Translations under genes and position numbers: made by a program
Source: an uncultured Corynebacterium sp.
Lineage (GTDB): Bacteria; Actinomycetota; Actinomycetes; Mycobacteriales; Mycobacteriaceae
DNA: 26,895 bases
Direction of reading: 5' to 3'
Assembly (NCBI RefSeq): GCF_947253065.1
Contig: NZ_CAMXWS010000025.1
Coordinates: forward strand, 1-26,895
Part shown: in pieces, positions 13,127 through 20,928 of the stretch
How positions within the stretch are numbered: the first letter of the stretch is position 1
How the letters are laid out: the number at the start of each line of letters is the position of its first letter
The notes under the pieces: model-generated
Told to the model about the DNA's origin: nothing
Database searches by the model: none
What the model saw: the letters and a program-made list of their open reading frames with translations, nothing else

Positions 13127-14524
13127 TTAGTTGCGGTCGGTATTAGCCATGTCCAGGACGTTGAGTCGACGGTCCAGCTCTTCCTCAGTCAGGTCATCGC
13201 CGATGAAGCCCAGGTCGATAACGGTCTGGCGGATGGTCTTGCCTTCCTTCAGAGCGGTCTTAGCAACCTTTGCGGCGTTCTCGTAGCCGATCGCGGAGTT
13301 CAGCGGGGTCACGATGGACGGGGAAGACTCCGCGAGGGTCTTCATGCGCTCGACGTTGGGCTCAATGCCGTCGACAAGCTTGGTGGCGAACTGGCGTGCC
13401 GTGTTGGCGAGCAGACGTGCGGATTCGAGGACATTGCGTGCCATGACGGGGATGAACACGTTGAGCTCGAACTGGCCCTGGGTGCCGGAGAATGCGACAG
13501 CTGCGTCGTTACCAATGACCTGGGCGGAGACCTGCGTTGCGGTCTCGCACAGGACCGGGTTGACCTTGCCCGGCATGATGGACGAGCCCGGCTGGAGGTC
13601 CGGCAGGTGAATCTCGGCGAAGCCGGTCAGCGGGCCGGAGCCCATGAGGCGGATATCGTTGGCGATCTTGTACAGGGAACCTGCGACGGTGCGCATTGCA
13701 CCGGAGAATTCGACGAGGCCATCGCGGTTTGCCTGTGCCTCGAAGTGGTTGCCTGCCTCGCCTAGGACGCTGATGCCGGTGAGGCTCTTCAGCTCCTCGG
13801 TGACCTTGGCACCGAAGTCGGCCGGAGTGTTCAGGCCGGTGCCCACTGCGGTACCGCCGATCGGCAGCTCGCCGAGGCGCTCAAGGGTGGACTCGATGCG
13901 TGCGATGCCCAGTTCGATCTGGCGTGCGTAGCCGGAGAATTCCTGGCCGAGGGTGACCGGCACAGCGTCCATGAGGTGGGTGCGACCGGACTTGACCACG
14001 TCCTTCCACTCTTCAGCCTTCTTCTCCAGGGATTCCTGTAGAACCTTCAGGCCCGGGATGAGGTCGTTGACTGCGGCCTCGGTTGCAGCGACGTGAGTTG
14101 CAGTGGGGAAGGTGTCGTTGGAGGACTGGCCCATGTTCACGTGGTCGTTCGGGTGGACCTCGACGCCGTTCGCCTTGGCGATGGACGCGATGACCTCGTT
14201 GGTGTTCATGTTGGACGAGGTGCCGGAACCGGTCTGGAACACGTCGATCGGGAACTGGTCGTCGTGCTTGCCGTCAGCGATTTCCTTCGCTGCGGCGATG
14301 ATGGCATCAGCCTTGTCGGCATCGAGGGTGCCGGATGCCTTGTTCACCGTTGCACATGCAGCCTTGAGCAGACCGAGCGCACGGATCTGCTGAGCTTCGA
14401 GGCCACGACCGGAGATGGGGAAGTTCTCCACGGCGCGCTGGGTTTGTGCACGCCACAGAGCATCAACGGGCACCTTCACTTCACCCATGGTGTCGTGCTC
14501 AATGCGGTATTCCTGATCAGCCAT
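13127..14524 (-). CDS. fumC: class II fumarate hydratase
   Basis: A 465-residue iron-independent fumarase of the TCA cycle (fumarate to L-malate). I chose ATG 14524 (MADQEYRIEHDTMGEV) because AAAGGA lies five bases upstream; the ATG at 14530 abuts the ribosome-binding site. Motifs: GSGTSSNMNTNEV (99-111), HPNDHVNMGQSSNDTFPTA (124-142), the active-site His183 in RTHLMDA, and the superfamily signature GSSIMPGKVNP (313-323) with the catalytic serine loop (Ser314) and Lys320. The C-terminus continues to full length. It is transcribed separately from glpX, which lies upstream on the same strand, and ends in a strong terminator. Confidence 0.98.
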   Translation of the reverse strand: MADQEYRIEHDTMGEVKVPVDALWRAQTQRAVENFPISGRGLEAQQIRALGLLKAACATVNKASGTLDADKADAIIAAAKEIADGKHDDQFPIDVFQTGSGTSSNMNTNEVIASIAKANGVEVHPNDHVNMGQSSNDTFPTATHVAATEAAVNDLIPGLKVLQESLEKKAEEWKDVVKSGRTHLMDAVPVTLGQEFSGYARQIELGIARIESTLERLGELPIGGTAVGTGLNTPADFGAKVTEELKSLTGISVLGEAGNHFEAQANRDGLVEFSGAMRTVAGSLYKIANDIRLMGSGPLTGFAEIHLPDLQPGSSIMPGKVNPVLCETATQVSAQVIGNDAAVAFSGTQGQFELNVFIPVMARNVLESARLLANTARQFATKLVDGIEPNVERMKTLAESSPSIVTPLNSAIGYENAAKVAKTALKEGKTIRQTVIDLGFIGDDLTEEELDRRLNVLDMANTDRN

Positions 14525-14608
14525 AATCATCCTTTACGGTGAGTCGCATGCACGTCCCAATTTCCGGCGTGGACTACGGCGGATTGGTGCGTGCCTTTTA
14601 CACCCGCG

Positions 14609-14614
14609 ATTATG
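14609..14614 (-). promoter_or_regulatory. candidate -10 box for fumC
   Basis: CATAAT on the minus strand, about 85 bases before ATG 14524, matches TATAAT at five positions. TTGTCC lies 19 bases upstream as a loose -35. The leader of roughly 75 bases shows no obvious strong fold. Confidence 0.4.
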
Positions 14615-14648
14615 CCTCAATCGGAGGTTTGGGGGACAAGAGGTGCCC

Positions 14649-14678
14649 GCATGTCGCCCCCGCAATGAGGGGGCATGC
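14649..14678 (-). terminator. hairpin terminator candidate of glpX
   Basis: Immediately after the glpX stop codon, GCATG (14649-14653) pairs with CATGC (14674-14678) and GCCCCC with GGGGGC inside, forming a GC-rich stem with a seven-base loop. No U-tract follows in the minus direction. Confidence 0.5.
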
Positions 14679-14680
14679 GT

Positions 14681-15688
14681 TTATTTGACCGGGCCGGAGT
14701 AGTCGATCACGGAGTATTCACGAAGCTTTGCCAGCTTGTGCAGGGACTCAATGTGACGGACGGTGCCGGACTTGGAGCGCATGACCAAAGAACGCGTGGT
14801 AGCACCGTCAGCTCGGTAGGACACGCCACGGAGCATGTCGCCATTGGTCACGCCGGTGGCGGCGAAGTAGCAGTTGTCGGAGCTGACCAGGTCGTTGATG
14901 CCCAGGACGCGGTCCAGGTCGTGGCCAGCAGCGAGGACCTTTTCGCGCTCCTCGTCGGACTGCGGGGCAAGCATGCCCTGGATTTCACCGTCGATGCATT
15001 TGAGTGCGCAGGCGGTGATGACGCCTTCCGGGGTGCCGCCGATGCCCATTGCCATGTCGATGGAGTTGTTGTTGCGGGCTGCTGCGATCGCGCCAGCTAC
15101 GTCGCCGTCCATGATGAAGCGGACCTTTGCGCCGGCTTCGCGGATGTCTGTGACGAGCTGCGTGTGGCGGGGACGGTCGAGAACAACCACGGTGACGTCG
15201 CGAGGCTCAATGCCCTTTGCTTTCGCCACGACCTCGATATTGTGCGCAACGGGAGCGGTGATGTCGATCTTGCCGGCAGCTTCCGGGCCGACGGCGATCT
15301 TGTTCATGTAGAACGCATCGGTCGGGTTGAACATCGTGCCACGTTCTGCAGCCGCGATAACGGAGATGGAGTTCGGGCGGCCCTCAGCCATGAGGCGGGT
15401 GCCATCAACAGGGTCAACGGCCAGATCCATGGCAGCGCCTTGGCCATTACCCACGTTCTCGCCGTTGAACAACATGGGGGCTTCGTCCTTCTCGCCCTCG
15501 CCGATGACGATGATGCCGTTCATGTTCACGGAGTTGATCATTTGGCGCATGGCATCGACTGCGGCGCCGTCGCCCTCGTTTTTCTTGCCGCGGCCGACCC
15601 AGCGGCCGGATGCGAGCGCGGCCGCTTCTGTCACGCGGACAAGTTCCATCGCGAGATTGCGGTCCGGGGCTTCAACGGAGTTGGACAT
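14681..15688 (-). CDS. glpX: class II fructose-1,6-bisphosphatase
   Basis: A 335-residue GlpX-type phosphatase, the gluconeogenic step producing fructose 6-phosphate. Motifs of the inositol-monophosphatase-like fold: IGEGEKDEAPML (62-73, metal ligands around Glu64 and Glu66), DLAVDPVDGTRL (88-99, Asp92 and Asp95) and GIGGTPEGV (215-223, Glu221). Actinobacteria generally depend on this class rather than Fbp, so it is likely the essential enzyme for growth on acids. The start is ATG 15688 with AGGAGG eight bases upstream. It lies upstream of fumC on the same strand, as recalled for Rv1099c-Rv1098c. Confidence 0.97.
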   Translation of the reverse strand: MSNSVEAPDRNLAMELVRVTEAAALASGRWVGRGKKNEGDGAAVDAMRQMINSVNMNGIIVIGEGEKDEAPMLFNGENVGNGQGAAMDLAVDPVDGTRLMAEGRPNSISVIAAAERGTMFNPTDAFYMNKIAVGPEAAGKIDITAPVAHNIEVVAKAKGIEPRDVTVVVLDRPRHTQLVTDIREAGAKVRFIMDGDVAGAIAAARNNNSIDMAMGIGGTPEGVITACALKCIDGEIQGMLAPQSDEEREKVLAAGHDLDRVLGINDLVSSDNCYFAATGVTNGDMLRGVSYRADGATTRSLVMRSKSGTVRHIESLHKLAKLREYSVIDYSGPVK

Positions 15689-15844
15689 TAGGTGCGCCTC
15701 CTGGGGCAGTCAATGTGGGGTTATGCGTCGGTGAAAATGATGACACCTACGGTTCCATTCTGACATTTTTGTGGGCGGGGGAAGTTTGGTTTCTCACCTG
15801 TTCGGGGGCGGTGGTTATATTTCGGCTGCGTCGTTGGGGCATGT

Positions 15845-15850
15845 CATACT
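15845..15850 (+). promoter_or_regulatory. candidate -10 box for leaderless DUF4245 gene
   Basis: CATACT lies exactly seven bases before the GTG at 15858, with no ribosome-binding site between, indicating a leaderless transcript. Confidence 0.45.
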
Positions 15851-15857
15851 GGCTAGC

Positions 15858-16454
15858 GTGGCTAAGGAAAAACCCCGTATTTTTCAGGACGGCAGAGACA
15901 TGGCGATCAATGTCGTTGTCATTGTCTTGCTGATGGTGGGTGCCGTCGGGTTCACAGGTATGTGCAGTTTCGAACCGGGGCGACCGGAAAATGGGCCTGT
16001 GCAAGAGGTCGATGGTGCGACGTTTATGTCCATGGAGGCTCGTGCGATGAGCTTCCCGGTGCGGTTCCCACAGATGCCGGAGGGCTGGGTGAATAACTCG
16101 GCGCGGCGATCGACGATTGGTGAGAATCCAGTGCCGGTCGTGGGGTGGGTGACTCCGAAGGAAGGGTACGTCCAGCTCACGCAGACGGATGCTGATGTAG
16201 ATACTGCGGTTGAGCGGATCGATTCCGCACCACGAGAGAAGACGGGCACGCAGCTTATCGACGGTCCCGAGTCCGTCGAAGCCACCGTCTATTCCTCGGA
16301 CGATCCTGAGGTCCGTGACCTGTGGGTTGTTGATTTGGGGGATGTCCGCCTGCTGGTGAAGGGCCAAGCTAAAGAGGAAGATTTCCGCGAACTGATGGCT
16401 ACCGCGATCAGTACAGAGCCGCTGCCGCATGAGGCGGCAGAGACGAACTCTTAA
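15858..16454 (+). CDS. DUF4245 membrane-anchored protein
   Basis: A 198-residue protein starting at GTG 15858 (MAKEKPRIFQDGRDM). One transmembrane helix follows (AINVVVIVLLMVGAVGFTGM, about residues 16-35), then a Cys and an extracytoplasmic domain with FPVRFPQMPEGWVNNSAR and VVGWVTPKEGYVQLTQT, the DUF4245 pattern. A homologue sits divergently from glpX in mycobacteria (Rv1100). The upstream frame from 15771 lacks support because it would cover the promoter. Its TAA stop interlocks with that of the convergent xseB at 16451-16454. Function is unknown; the position suggests a cell-envelope role. Confidence 0.87.
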   Translation: MAKEKPRIFQDGRDMAINVVVIVLLMVGAVGFTGMCSFEPGRPENGPVQEVDGATFMSMEARAMSFPVRFPQMPEGWVNNSARRSTIGENPVPVVGWVTPKEGYVQLTQTDADVDTAVERIDSAPREKTGTQLIDGPESVEATVYSSDDPEVRDLWVVDLGDVRLLVKGQAKEEDFRELMATAISTEPLPHEAAETNS

Positions 16455-16735
16455 GCTTCTTCTTCGTTGCCGCTATCGGTCTCGGCTGCTTCAGCGGTGG
16501 AGCCGAGGGCGGTTTCGACGCGCTGCTGGGCGCCGTCGAGAAGCACTTCGCAGCGTTTGGCGAGCGCTTCGCCGCGCTCCCAATACTTGAGGGATTCGTC
16601 GAGGCTCATTTGGCCGAGCTCGAGGATCTTGACTGTTTCGATGAGCTCGTCGCGTGCCTGCTCGTAGGTGAGTGTGGTGGGGTCAGGGAATGCATCGGCA
16701 CCTGGGGTGCCCTGTCCGAAGGTGTTGTCTGACAT
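16451..16735 (-). CDS. xseB: exodeoxyribonuclease VII small subunit
   Basis: A 94-residue protein. The core LTYEQARDELIETVKILELGQMSLDESLKYWERGEALAKRCEVLLDGAQQRVE is the typical XseB helical hairpin that binds the large subunit in a multimeric nuclease degrading single-stranded DNA. The tail is acidic (ending GNEEEA). The ATG at 16735 has AAGGAG eight bases upstream and lies 15 bases after the xseA stop, so xseA-xseB is an operon. Confidence 0.95.
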   Translation of the reverse strand: MSDNTFGQGTPGADAFPDPTTLTYEQARDELIETVKILELGQMSLDESLKYWERGEALAKRCEVLLDGAQQRVETALGSTAEAAETDSGNEEEA

Positions 16736-16750
16736 GTGTTGTTCTCCTTA

Positions 16751-17998
16751 TTACTCGGCTGGGGTGGTGGACATGCCGGCGGCGGTAATAGAGCCGTCGC
16801 CGACGCGGATGCGCAATTGTGAACCGGGTGGCGCCTGTTCAATGCTCGTGACTACCTGGGCTTCGGTTCCGTCGCGGGGCTGGACCTGGACGACGGCATA
16901 GCCACGGGCCAGCGTTGCCGACGGACCGAGCGCAGATACTTGCGAACGAAGTGCGCGCACCTCGGCTTGCTCGGTGGTCAGCAAACGCGTGATGTCGCGG
17001 CGGATAGAAGCGCGTGCGCGGTCGAGTTCTTCGCGACGCTGCACGATCGGGGTGAGCGGGTTCGCCATGACTGGGCGGGAGCGGACCTGACGCAAGCCTT
17101 CGCGTTCGCGGTGCACCCAACCACGCAGAGCAGCTGCCATGCGAGCACGAGCTTCACCGATCAATTCCCGCTCAGCGGCGACATCTGGGACGACGCGCTT
17201 TGCGGCATCAGTCGGGGTGGCAGCTCGCAGGTCAGCGACATTGTCCAGCACCGGGTTATCAGGCTCGTGGCCGATCGCCGAGACCACTGGTGTCTGTGCC
17301 GCGGCAACCGCACGTTGCAGCACTTCCTCGGAGAAGGGAAGTAGGTCCTCGACGGAGCCACCGCCGCGGGCAATGATGATGACATCAACGGCTGGATCCG
17401 TATCCAAAGTCTTCAGCGCATCGACGACTTCCGGGACAGCATTCGCGCCTTGGACAGCAGTATTGATGACACGGAAGTCCACTGCCGGCCACCGGTCCTT
17501 GGCCACGGAGAGCACGTCACGCTCAGCGGCGGAGCCACGGCCGGTGATCAGACCGATCCTGTTGGGCAGGTAGGGCAGGGGGCGCTTGCGTGAGACGTCG
17601 AAAAGTCCCTCGGCGGCGAGCATTTTGCGGAGCTGTTCGATCTTGGCCAACAGCTCGCCCTCGCCGACATGGCGGATCTCGGTGACCCACATCGAGAAAG
17701 AACCGCGGCCAGCATAAAACGCGGGTTTGCCGCGCACGACCACGTGATCGCCGTCTTTCAGCTGTGTTGGCATTCCGCGGAGCAACTCTGTCGGCGCAGT
17801 GAGCTGCAAACTCATCTGCTCCTGCGTGTCACGCAAAGTCAAATACGACAGCTTCCACGTTGGCTTCACATTGACCTGGGTGAGCTGCCCTTCAATCCAC
17901 AACCAACCCAGTCGCTCAATCCACTGTTTGACCGTCTGGTTGACCTGTGAAACCGACCACGGAGTTTCCGGTGTACTCACCGGCGGTTTACCTGCCAT
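16751..17998 (-). CDS. xseA: exodeoxyribonuclease VII large subunit
   Basis: A 415-residue catalytic subunit. The N-terminal OB-fold (residues 12-110) includes WIEGQLTQVNVKPTWKLSYLTLRD. The catalytic domain has RIGLITGRGSAAERDVLSV (147-165), IIARGGGSVEDLLPFSEE (208-225) and SAIGHEPDNPVLDNVADLRAATPTDAA (240-266), the actinobacterial version of the conserved GHE..D..AD.RA.TP.AA signature. A coiled-coil region follows and then a C-terminal GYAVVQ segment. The start is ATG 17998 with AAAGGGGG ten bases upstream. It is divergent from ispH, as in mycobacteria. Confidence 0.96.
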   Translation of the reverse strand: MAGKPPVSTPETPWSVSQVNQTVKQWIERLGWLWIEGQLTQVNVKPTWKLSYLTLRDTQEQMSLQLTAPTELLRGMPTQLKDGDHVVVRGKPAFYAGRGSFSMWVTEIRHVGEGELLAKIEQLRKMLAAEGLFDVSRKRPLPYLPNRIGLITGRGSAAERDVLSVAKDRWPAVDFRVINTAVQGANAVPEVVDALKTLDTDPAVDVIIIARGGGSVEDLLPFSEEVLQRAVAAAQTPVVSAIGHEPDNPVLDNVADLRAATPTDAAKRVVPDVAAERELIGEARARMAAALRGWVHREREGLRQVRSRPVMANPLTPIVQRREELDRARASIRRDITRLLTTEQAEVRALRSQVSALGPSATLARGYAVVQVQPRDGTEAQVVTSIEQAPPGSQLRIRVGDGSITAAGMSTTPAE

Positions 17999-18074
17999 CA
18001 GCTAGCGCCCCCTTTCTTATTGCCACTTGATGCTGCTCGAGCAAGCCAGCTTACCTTTTAGACTGCCTATCTAT

Positions 18075-18080
18075 TACCCT
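18075..18080 (+). promoter_or_regulatory. candidate -10 box for leaderless ispH
   Basis: TACCCT lies exactly seven bases before ATG 18088; the intervening TGGTTCC is not a ribosome-binding site. Other TA-rich choices just upstream (TATTAC at 18072) are possible. Confidence 0.35.
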
Positions 18081-18087
18081 TGGTTCC

Positions 18088-19047
18088 ATGTCAACCACCG
18101 GAAAAAACGTCCTCCTTGCAGCCCCTCGTGGATACTGTGCTGGCGTTGACCGCGCAGTCGAGACCGTAGAAAAGGCGCTGGAAAAATACGGCGCCCCGAT
18201 TTATGTGCGTAAAGAAATCGTGCACAACAAATATGTTGTGGAAACACTTTCGAAGCGCGGCGTGATCTTCGTCGAGGAGACCGACGAGGTGCCTGAAGGC
18301 GCTCACGTTGTTTTCTCTGCCCATGGCGTTTCTCCGGCGGTTCGGGAATCCGCGCAGCGTCGTAACCTCATGGCGCTTGATGCGTCGTGTCCGCTGGTGA
18401 CCAAGGTGCACAACGAGGTCAAGCGTTTCGCCCGCGATGGCTACCACATTCTGCTCGTTGGTCACGAAGGCCACGAAGAGGTTGAGGGCACCGCTGGTGA
18501 GGCGCCGGACGTGGTCCACCTTGTCGACGGTGTTGAGGGTGTGAAGACCGCACCGGACTTCCCGGAAGACCAGAAGCTGGTGTGGCTGTCCCAGACCACG
18601 CTTTCGGTCGACGAGACGATGGAGATCGTCGCGCTGCTCCGTGAGAAGTACCCGAATCTGGAGAATCCGCCGAGCGACGATATTTGCTACGCCACCCAAA
18701 ACCGCCAGGTCGCGGTCAAGGCGATCGCTGAGCGAGTTGAGCTGATGATCGTGGTCGGTTCGCAGAACTCGTCGAATTCGAAGCGCCTTGTGGAAGTCGC
18801 ACTGCAAAACGGTGCTGATGCGGCATACCTCGTGGACTACGCGCACCAGATCGATGACGCATGGCTCGAAGGTGTCGAGACCGTTGGTGTCACCTCCGGT
18901 GCATCCGTGCCGGAGATCCTGGTCCGTGAAGTCATCGAGTACTTGGATGAGCGTGGCTTCAACAATGTTGAGCAAGTCACCACGACCACGGAGACAATCA
19001 CCTTCGCACTGCCGCGTGATCTGCGCGCGCCGCGGACCCGGGCATAA
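18088..19047 (+). CDS. ispH: 4-hydroxy-3-methylbut-2-enyl diphosphate reductase
   Basis: A 319-residue iron-sulfur enzyme making isopentenyl and dimethylallyl diphosphate in the last step of the MEP pathway. The three cluster cysteines are visible: Cys17 (RGYCAGVDRAV), Cys101 (DASCPLVTKVH) and Cys200 (DDICYATQNRQ). Substrate residues include His46 (IVHNKYVV), His79 (SAHGVSP), and His126 with Glu131 (VGHEGHEE). Later motifs GSQNSSNSKRLVEVA and GVTSGASVPEILV are typical. The gene is likely leaderless. It supplies precursors to prenyl synthases such as the one encoded at 3879. Confidence 0.97.
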   Translation: MSTTGKNVLLAAPRGYCAGVDRAVETVEKALEKYGAPIYVRKEIVHNKYVVETLSKRGVIFVEETDEVPEGAHVVFSAHGVSPAVRESAQRRNLMALDASCPLVTKVHNEVKRFARDGYHILLVGHEGHEEVEGTAGEAPDVVHLVDGVEGVKTAPDFPEDQKLVWLSQTTLSVDETMEIVALLREKYPNLENPPSDDICYATQNRQVAVKAIAERVELMIVVGSQNSSNSKRLVEVALQNGADAAYLVDYAHQIDDAWLEGVETVGVTSGASVPEILVREVIEYLDERGFNNVEQVTTTTETITFALPRDLRAPRTRA

Positions 19048-19055
19048 GCGGTCCG
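19033..19055 (+). terminator. hairpin at the end of ispH
   Basis: CGGACC (19033-19038) and GGTCCG (19050-19055) form a 6-bp stem that includes the last codons and stop of ispH, just before the convergent DUF6542 gene ends. No T-run is present; function is tentative. Confidence 0.35.
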
Positions 19056-19064
19056 GGTGGGGGA

Positions 19065-19718
19065 TTAGGGGTTATACAGGTCGTCGCTAAGCTTGCGGCT
19101 CTTGCCACGACTGCTTTCAGTGCCGGCCTTTTGTCGTTCAGCCCTACGAGCAAGTAGCTCTTCGACGGTGACCCTGCTTTCGGGATTTACGTTGCGTTTG
19201 CGGGAACGCGTGGCCTCGCGGTTTGTTCGCCGGTTGGTGGCACTGACCTGGCGGCGTTGACGCTCTTCACGTGCGAGAATGTCGTCGTTCTGTGTTTTCA
19301 GAAGGCGGTAACGCAACAGGGCGATGAGTGTGGTGCCGAGTGCGACGAAGAGCAGGACGGGGAAATACTGCACGAGCGGATACAGGATCAGCAGTACCGA
19401 CGTCTTGCCCAGCGAAGTTTGGCCTTCCGGCAGCTGAAAATACGCATTCAACGTGCCCGTCAGTAGCAGGAAGAATGTGTAGAGCAGCGGGGTTGCCGCG
19501 ACGGTGATGAAAAGGCCCTTCGGGTTGACGAAGGTGGTGACCACGATCGCCGCAACTGCGAAGAGGATGAGGAAGGGCATTCCTATCGCTTCGTTGTACA
19601 GCGCAATGAGTCCACCGGTGACGAGTGCAGCAATGATGATGCCGATGCCGGAACCCGTGGAGAAGCCGGACAGGGTTGAACCTGGCGAGGGCATTGAACG
19701 CGGGGAAGCATGAGACAC
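19065..19718 (-). CDS. DUF6542 membrane protein
   Basis: A 217-residue protein with about four transmembrane helices between residues 22 and 140 (GIGIIIAALVTGGLIALY, GMPFLILFAVAAIVVTTFV, LFITVAATPLLYTFFLLL, YFPVLLFVALGTTLIALL) and a long, highly basic cytoplasmic tail rich in Arg and Lys from about residue 137. This is the DUF6542 arrangement found beside ispH and ychF in mycobacteria (Rv1111c-like). The start is GTG 19718; TAATAT lies eight bases upstream and there is no ribosome-binding site, so the mRNA is probably leaderless. Function is unknown. Confidence 0.85.
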   Translation of the reverse strand: MSHASPRSMPSPGSTLSGFSTGSGIGIIIAALVTGGLIALYNEAIGMPFLILFAVAAIVVTTFVNPKGLFITVAATPLLYTFFLLLTGTLNAYFQLPEGQTSLGKTSVLLILYPLVQYFPVLLFVALGTTLIALLRYRLLKTQNDDILAREERQRRQVSATNRRTNREATRSRKRNVNPESRVTVEELLARRAERQKAGTESSRGKSRKLSDDLYNP

Positions 19719-19726
19719 GCTGAAAT

Positions 19727-19732
19727 ATATTA
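19727..19732 (-). promoter_or_regulatory. candidate -10 box for leaderless DUF6542 gene
   Basis: TAATAT on the minus strand lies eight bases before GTG 19718. Confidence 0.45.
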
Positions 19733-19736
19733 CCCG

Positions 19737-19754
19737 TCAGGTTCTCCCACCTGA
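19737..19754. repeat. inverted repeat TCAGGT / ACCTGA
   Basis: Perfect 6-bp arms around a six-base loop lie between the rmuC stop (19771) and the DUF6542 -10 box. It could end the rmuC transcript or act as an operator for DUF6542. There is no T-run. Confidence 0.35.
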
Positions 19755-19770
19755 GATTCACGCGGCGGTA

Positions 19771-20919
19771 TCAGTCCCAATTTTTGGTGGGTGTCTCGAT
19801 TGCTTCCTCATGTTCTGTGCGGGGGATGGCTGCTCGTGTTCGGGATGACACCGGGTCAAGCGGCGCAGGGGAGCTCGCGGAATGGGCAGGCACGTCGAGG
19901 TCTTTGAGCTTGCGTGCGGTGACCATGACGCGTGAATCGATTGAACCCAACGTGGAATTGAATGCTTCGACGGCTTTATCCAGGGCAGCGCCGAGCTTGT
20001 TGTAGTGGTCCGCCATCGTGCCAAGGCGGTTGTACAGTTGCGCGCCGAGCCGTTGGACCTCCTGGGCGGTTTCAGCGATATTCTCCTGCTGCCAGCCCAG
20101 GCCCACTGTTCGCAAGAGTGCGAAGAGGGTCGTCGGGGTGGCTAGCACGACACCGCGAGCAAATGCGAAATCTAGTAGCTCTGGGTCTTGTTCCAGAGCA
20201 GCATCGAGGAACGGGTCGGCCGGCACGAACATGACCACGAATTCTGGGGTGGGTGAAAACGCCTCCACATAGCTTTTCTGTGACAGCGTTGTCACATGCT
20301 GGCGCAACAAGTGACTGTGGCGGCGCAGATAGCCTTGTTTTTCTTCCGGATCTTCGGTGTTCAGAGCATCGAGGTACGCACCAAACGGTGCTTTGGCGTC
20401 GACGATGATATTGCGCCCACGGCTCAAGCGAACCACCATGTCGGGGCGCACCATTTGACCATCGATCCAAGCTGTGGCTTGGACATCGAAATCGCAGTAG
20501 CGGGTCATGCCGCCGAGTTCTACGACGCGTTCAAGCTGCATTTCGCCCCAGCGTCCGCGTGTATTGGGGGAACGTAGTGCAGAAACGAGCTGGTCAGTTC
20601 GATCGCCCAAGCGTGACGACGCCCGCGTGACCGCCTGCACCTGACTGGCCAACGCCGAATATGCCACTGCGCGATCTTCATCCATGTCGCGGAGCTGACC
20701 GGAAAGCTGCGCCATGGTCTGCTCAAGGCGTGCGAGCTCCCGCTGTCGGGCTTCCGCTAAAGCAACTGTTTCATCTGCTTGGGGAGCAGGAGGGAGTTGG
20801 CGGGTCTCAGGACGTGCGCTGGCACGCGCGGTGCCCGCATAAACCCCAGCGGCAAAAGCCAGAATGGCGACGATGACGAGCAAGACGGTGACGGTGGTGG
20901 TGCTCATGGACCACACCAT
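19771..20919 (-). CDS. rmuC: DNA recombination protein RmuC
   Basis: A 382-residue protein: an N-terminal membrane helix (VTVLLVIVAILAFAAGVYAG), a predicted coiled coil (about residues 50-105), then the RmuC nuclease-like core with RGRWGEMQLERVVELGGM, RPDMVVRL, IIVDAKAPFGAYLDAL, EFVVMFVPADPFLDAAL and VLATPTTLFALLRTVGLGWQQE. RmuC limits DNA inversions and is thought to act as a nuclease on aberrant recombination structures. The C-terminal 50 residues are low-complexity. The ATG at 20919 lies nine bases after the upstream permease stop, so both are probably co-transcribed; ATG 20907 is an alternative start. Confidence 0.93.
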   Translation of the reverse strand: MVWSMSTTTVTVLLVIVAILAFAAGVYAGTARASARPETRQLPPAPQADETVALAEARQRELARLEQTMAQLSGQLRDMDEDRAVAYSALASQVQAVTRASSRLGDRTDQLVSALRSPNTRGRWGEMQLERVVELGGMTRYCDFDVQATAWIDGQMVRPDMVVRLSRGRNIIVDAKAPFGAYLDALNTEDPEEKQGYLRRHSHLLRQHVTTLSQKSYVEAFSPTPEFVVMFVPADPFLDAALEQDPELLDFAFARGVVLATPTTLFALLRTVGLGWQQENIAETAQEVQRLGAQLYNRLGTMADHYNKLGAALDKAVEAFNSTLGSIDSRVMVTARKLKDLDVPAHSASSPAPLDPVSSRTRAAIPRTEHEEAIETPTKNWD

Positions 20920-20928
20920 TGCACACGC

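Noticed and set aside
14675..15691. 338-codon open frame antisense to glpX
   Set aside because: glpX on the opposite strand has full family motifs, a ribosome-binding site and normal length; the antisense frame is a by-product of G+C-rich codon bias and matches no family I recognise.
18091..18975. 294-codon open frame antisense to ispH
   Set aside because: It shadows ispH, whose catalytic residues are all present.
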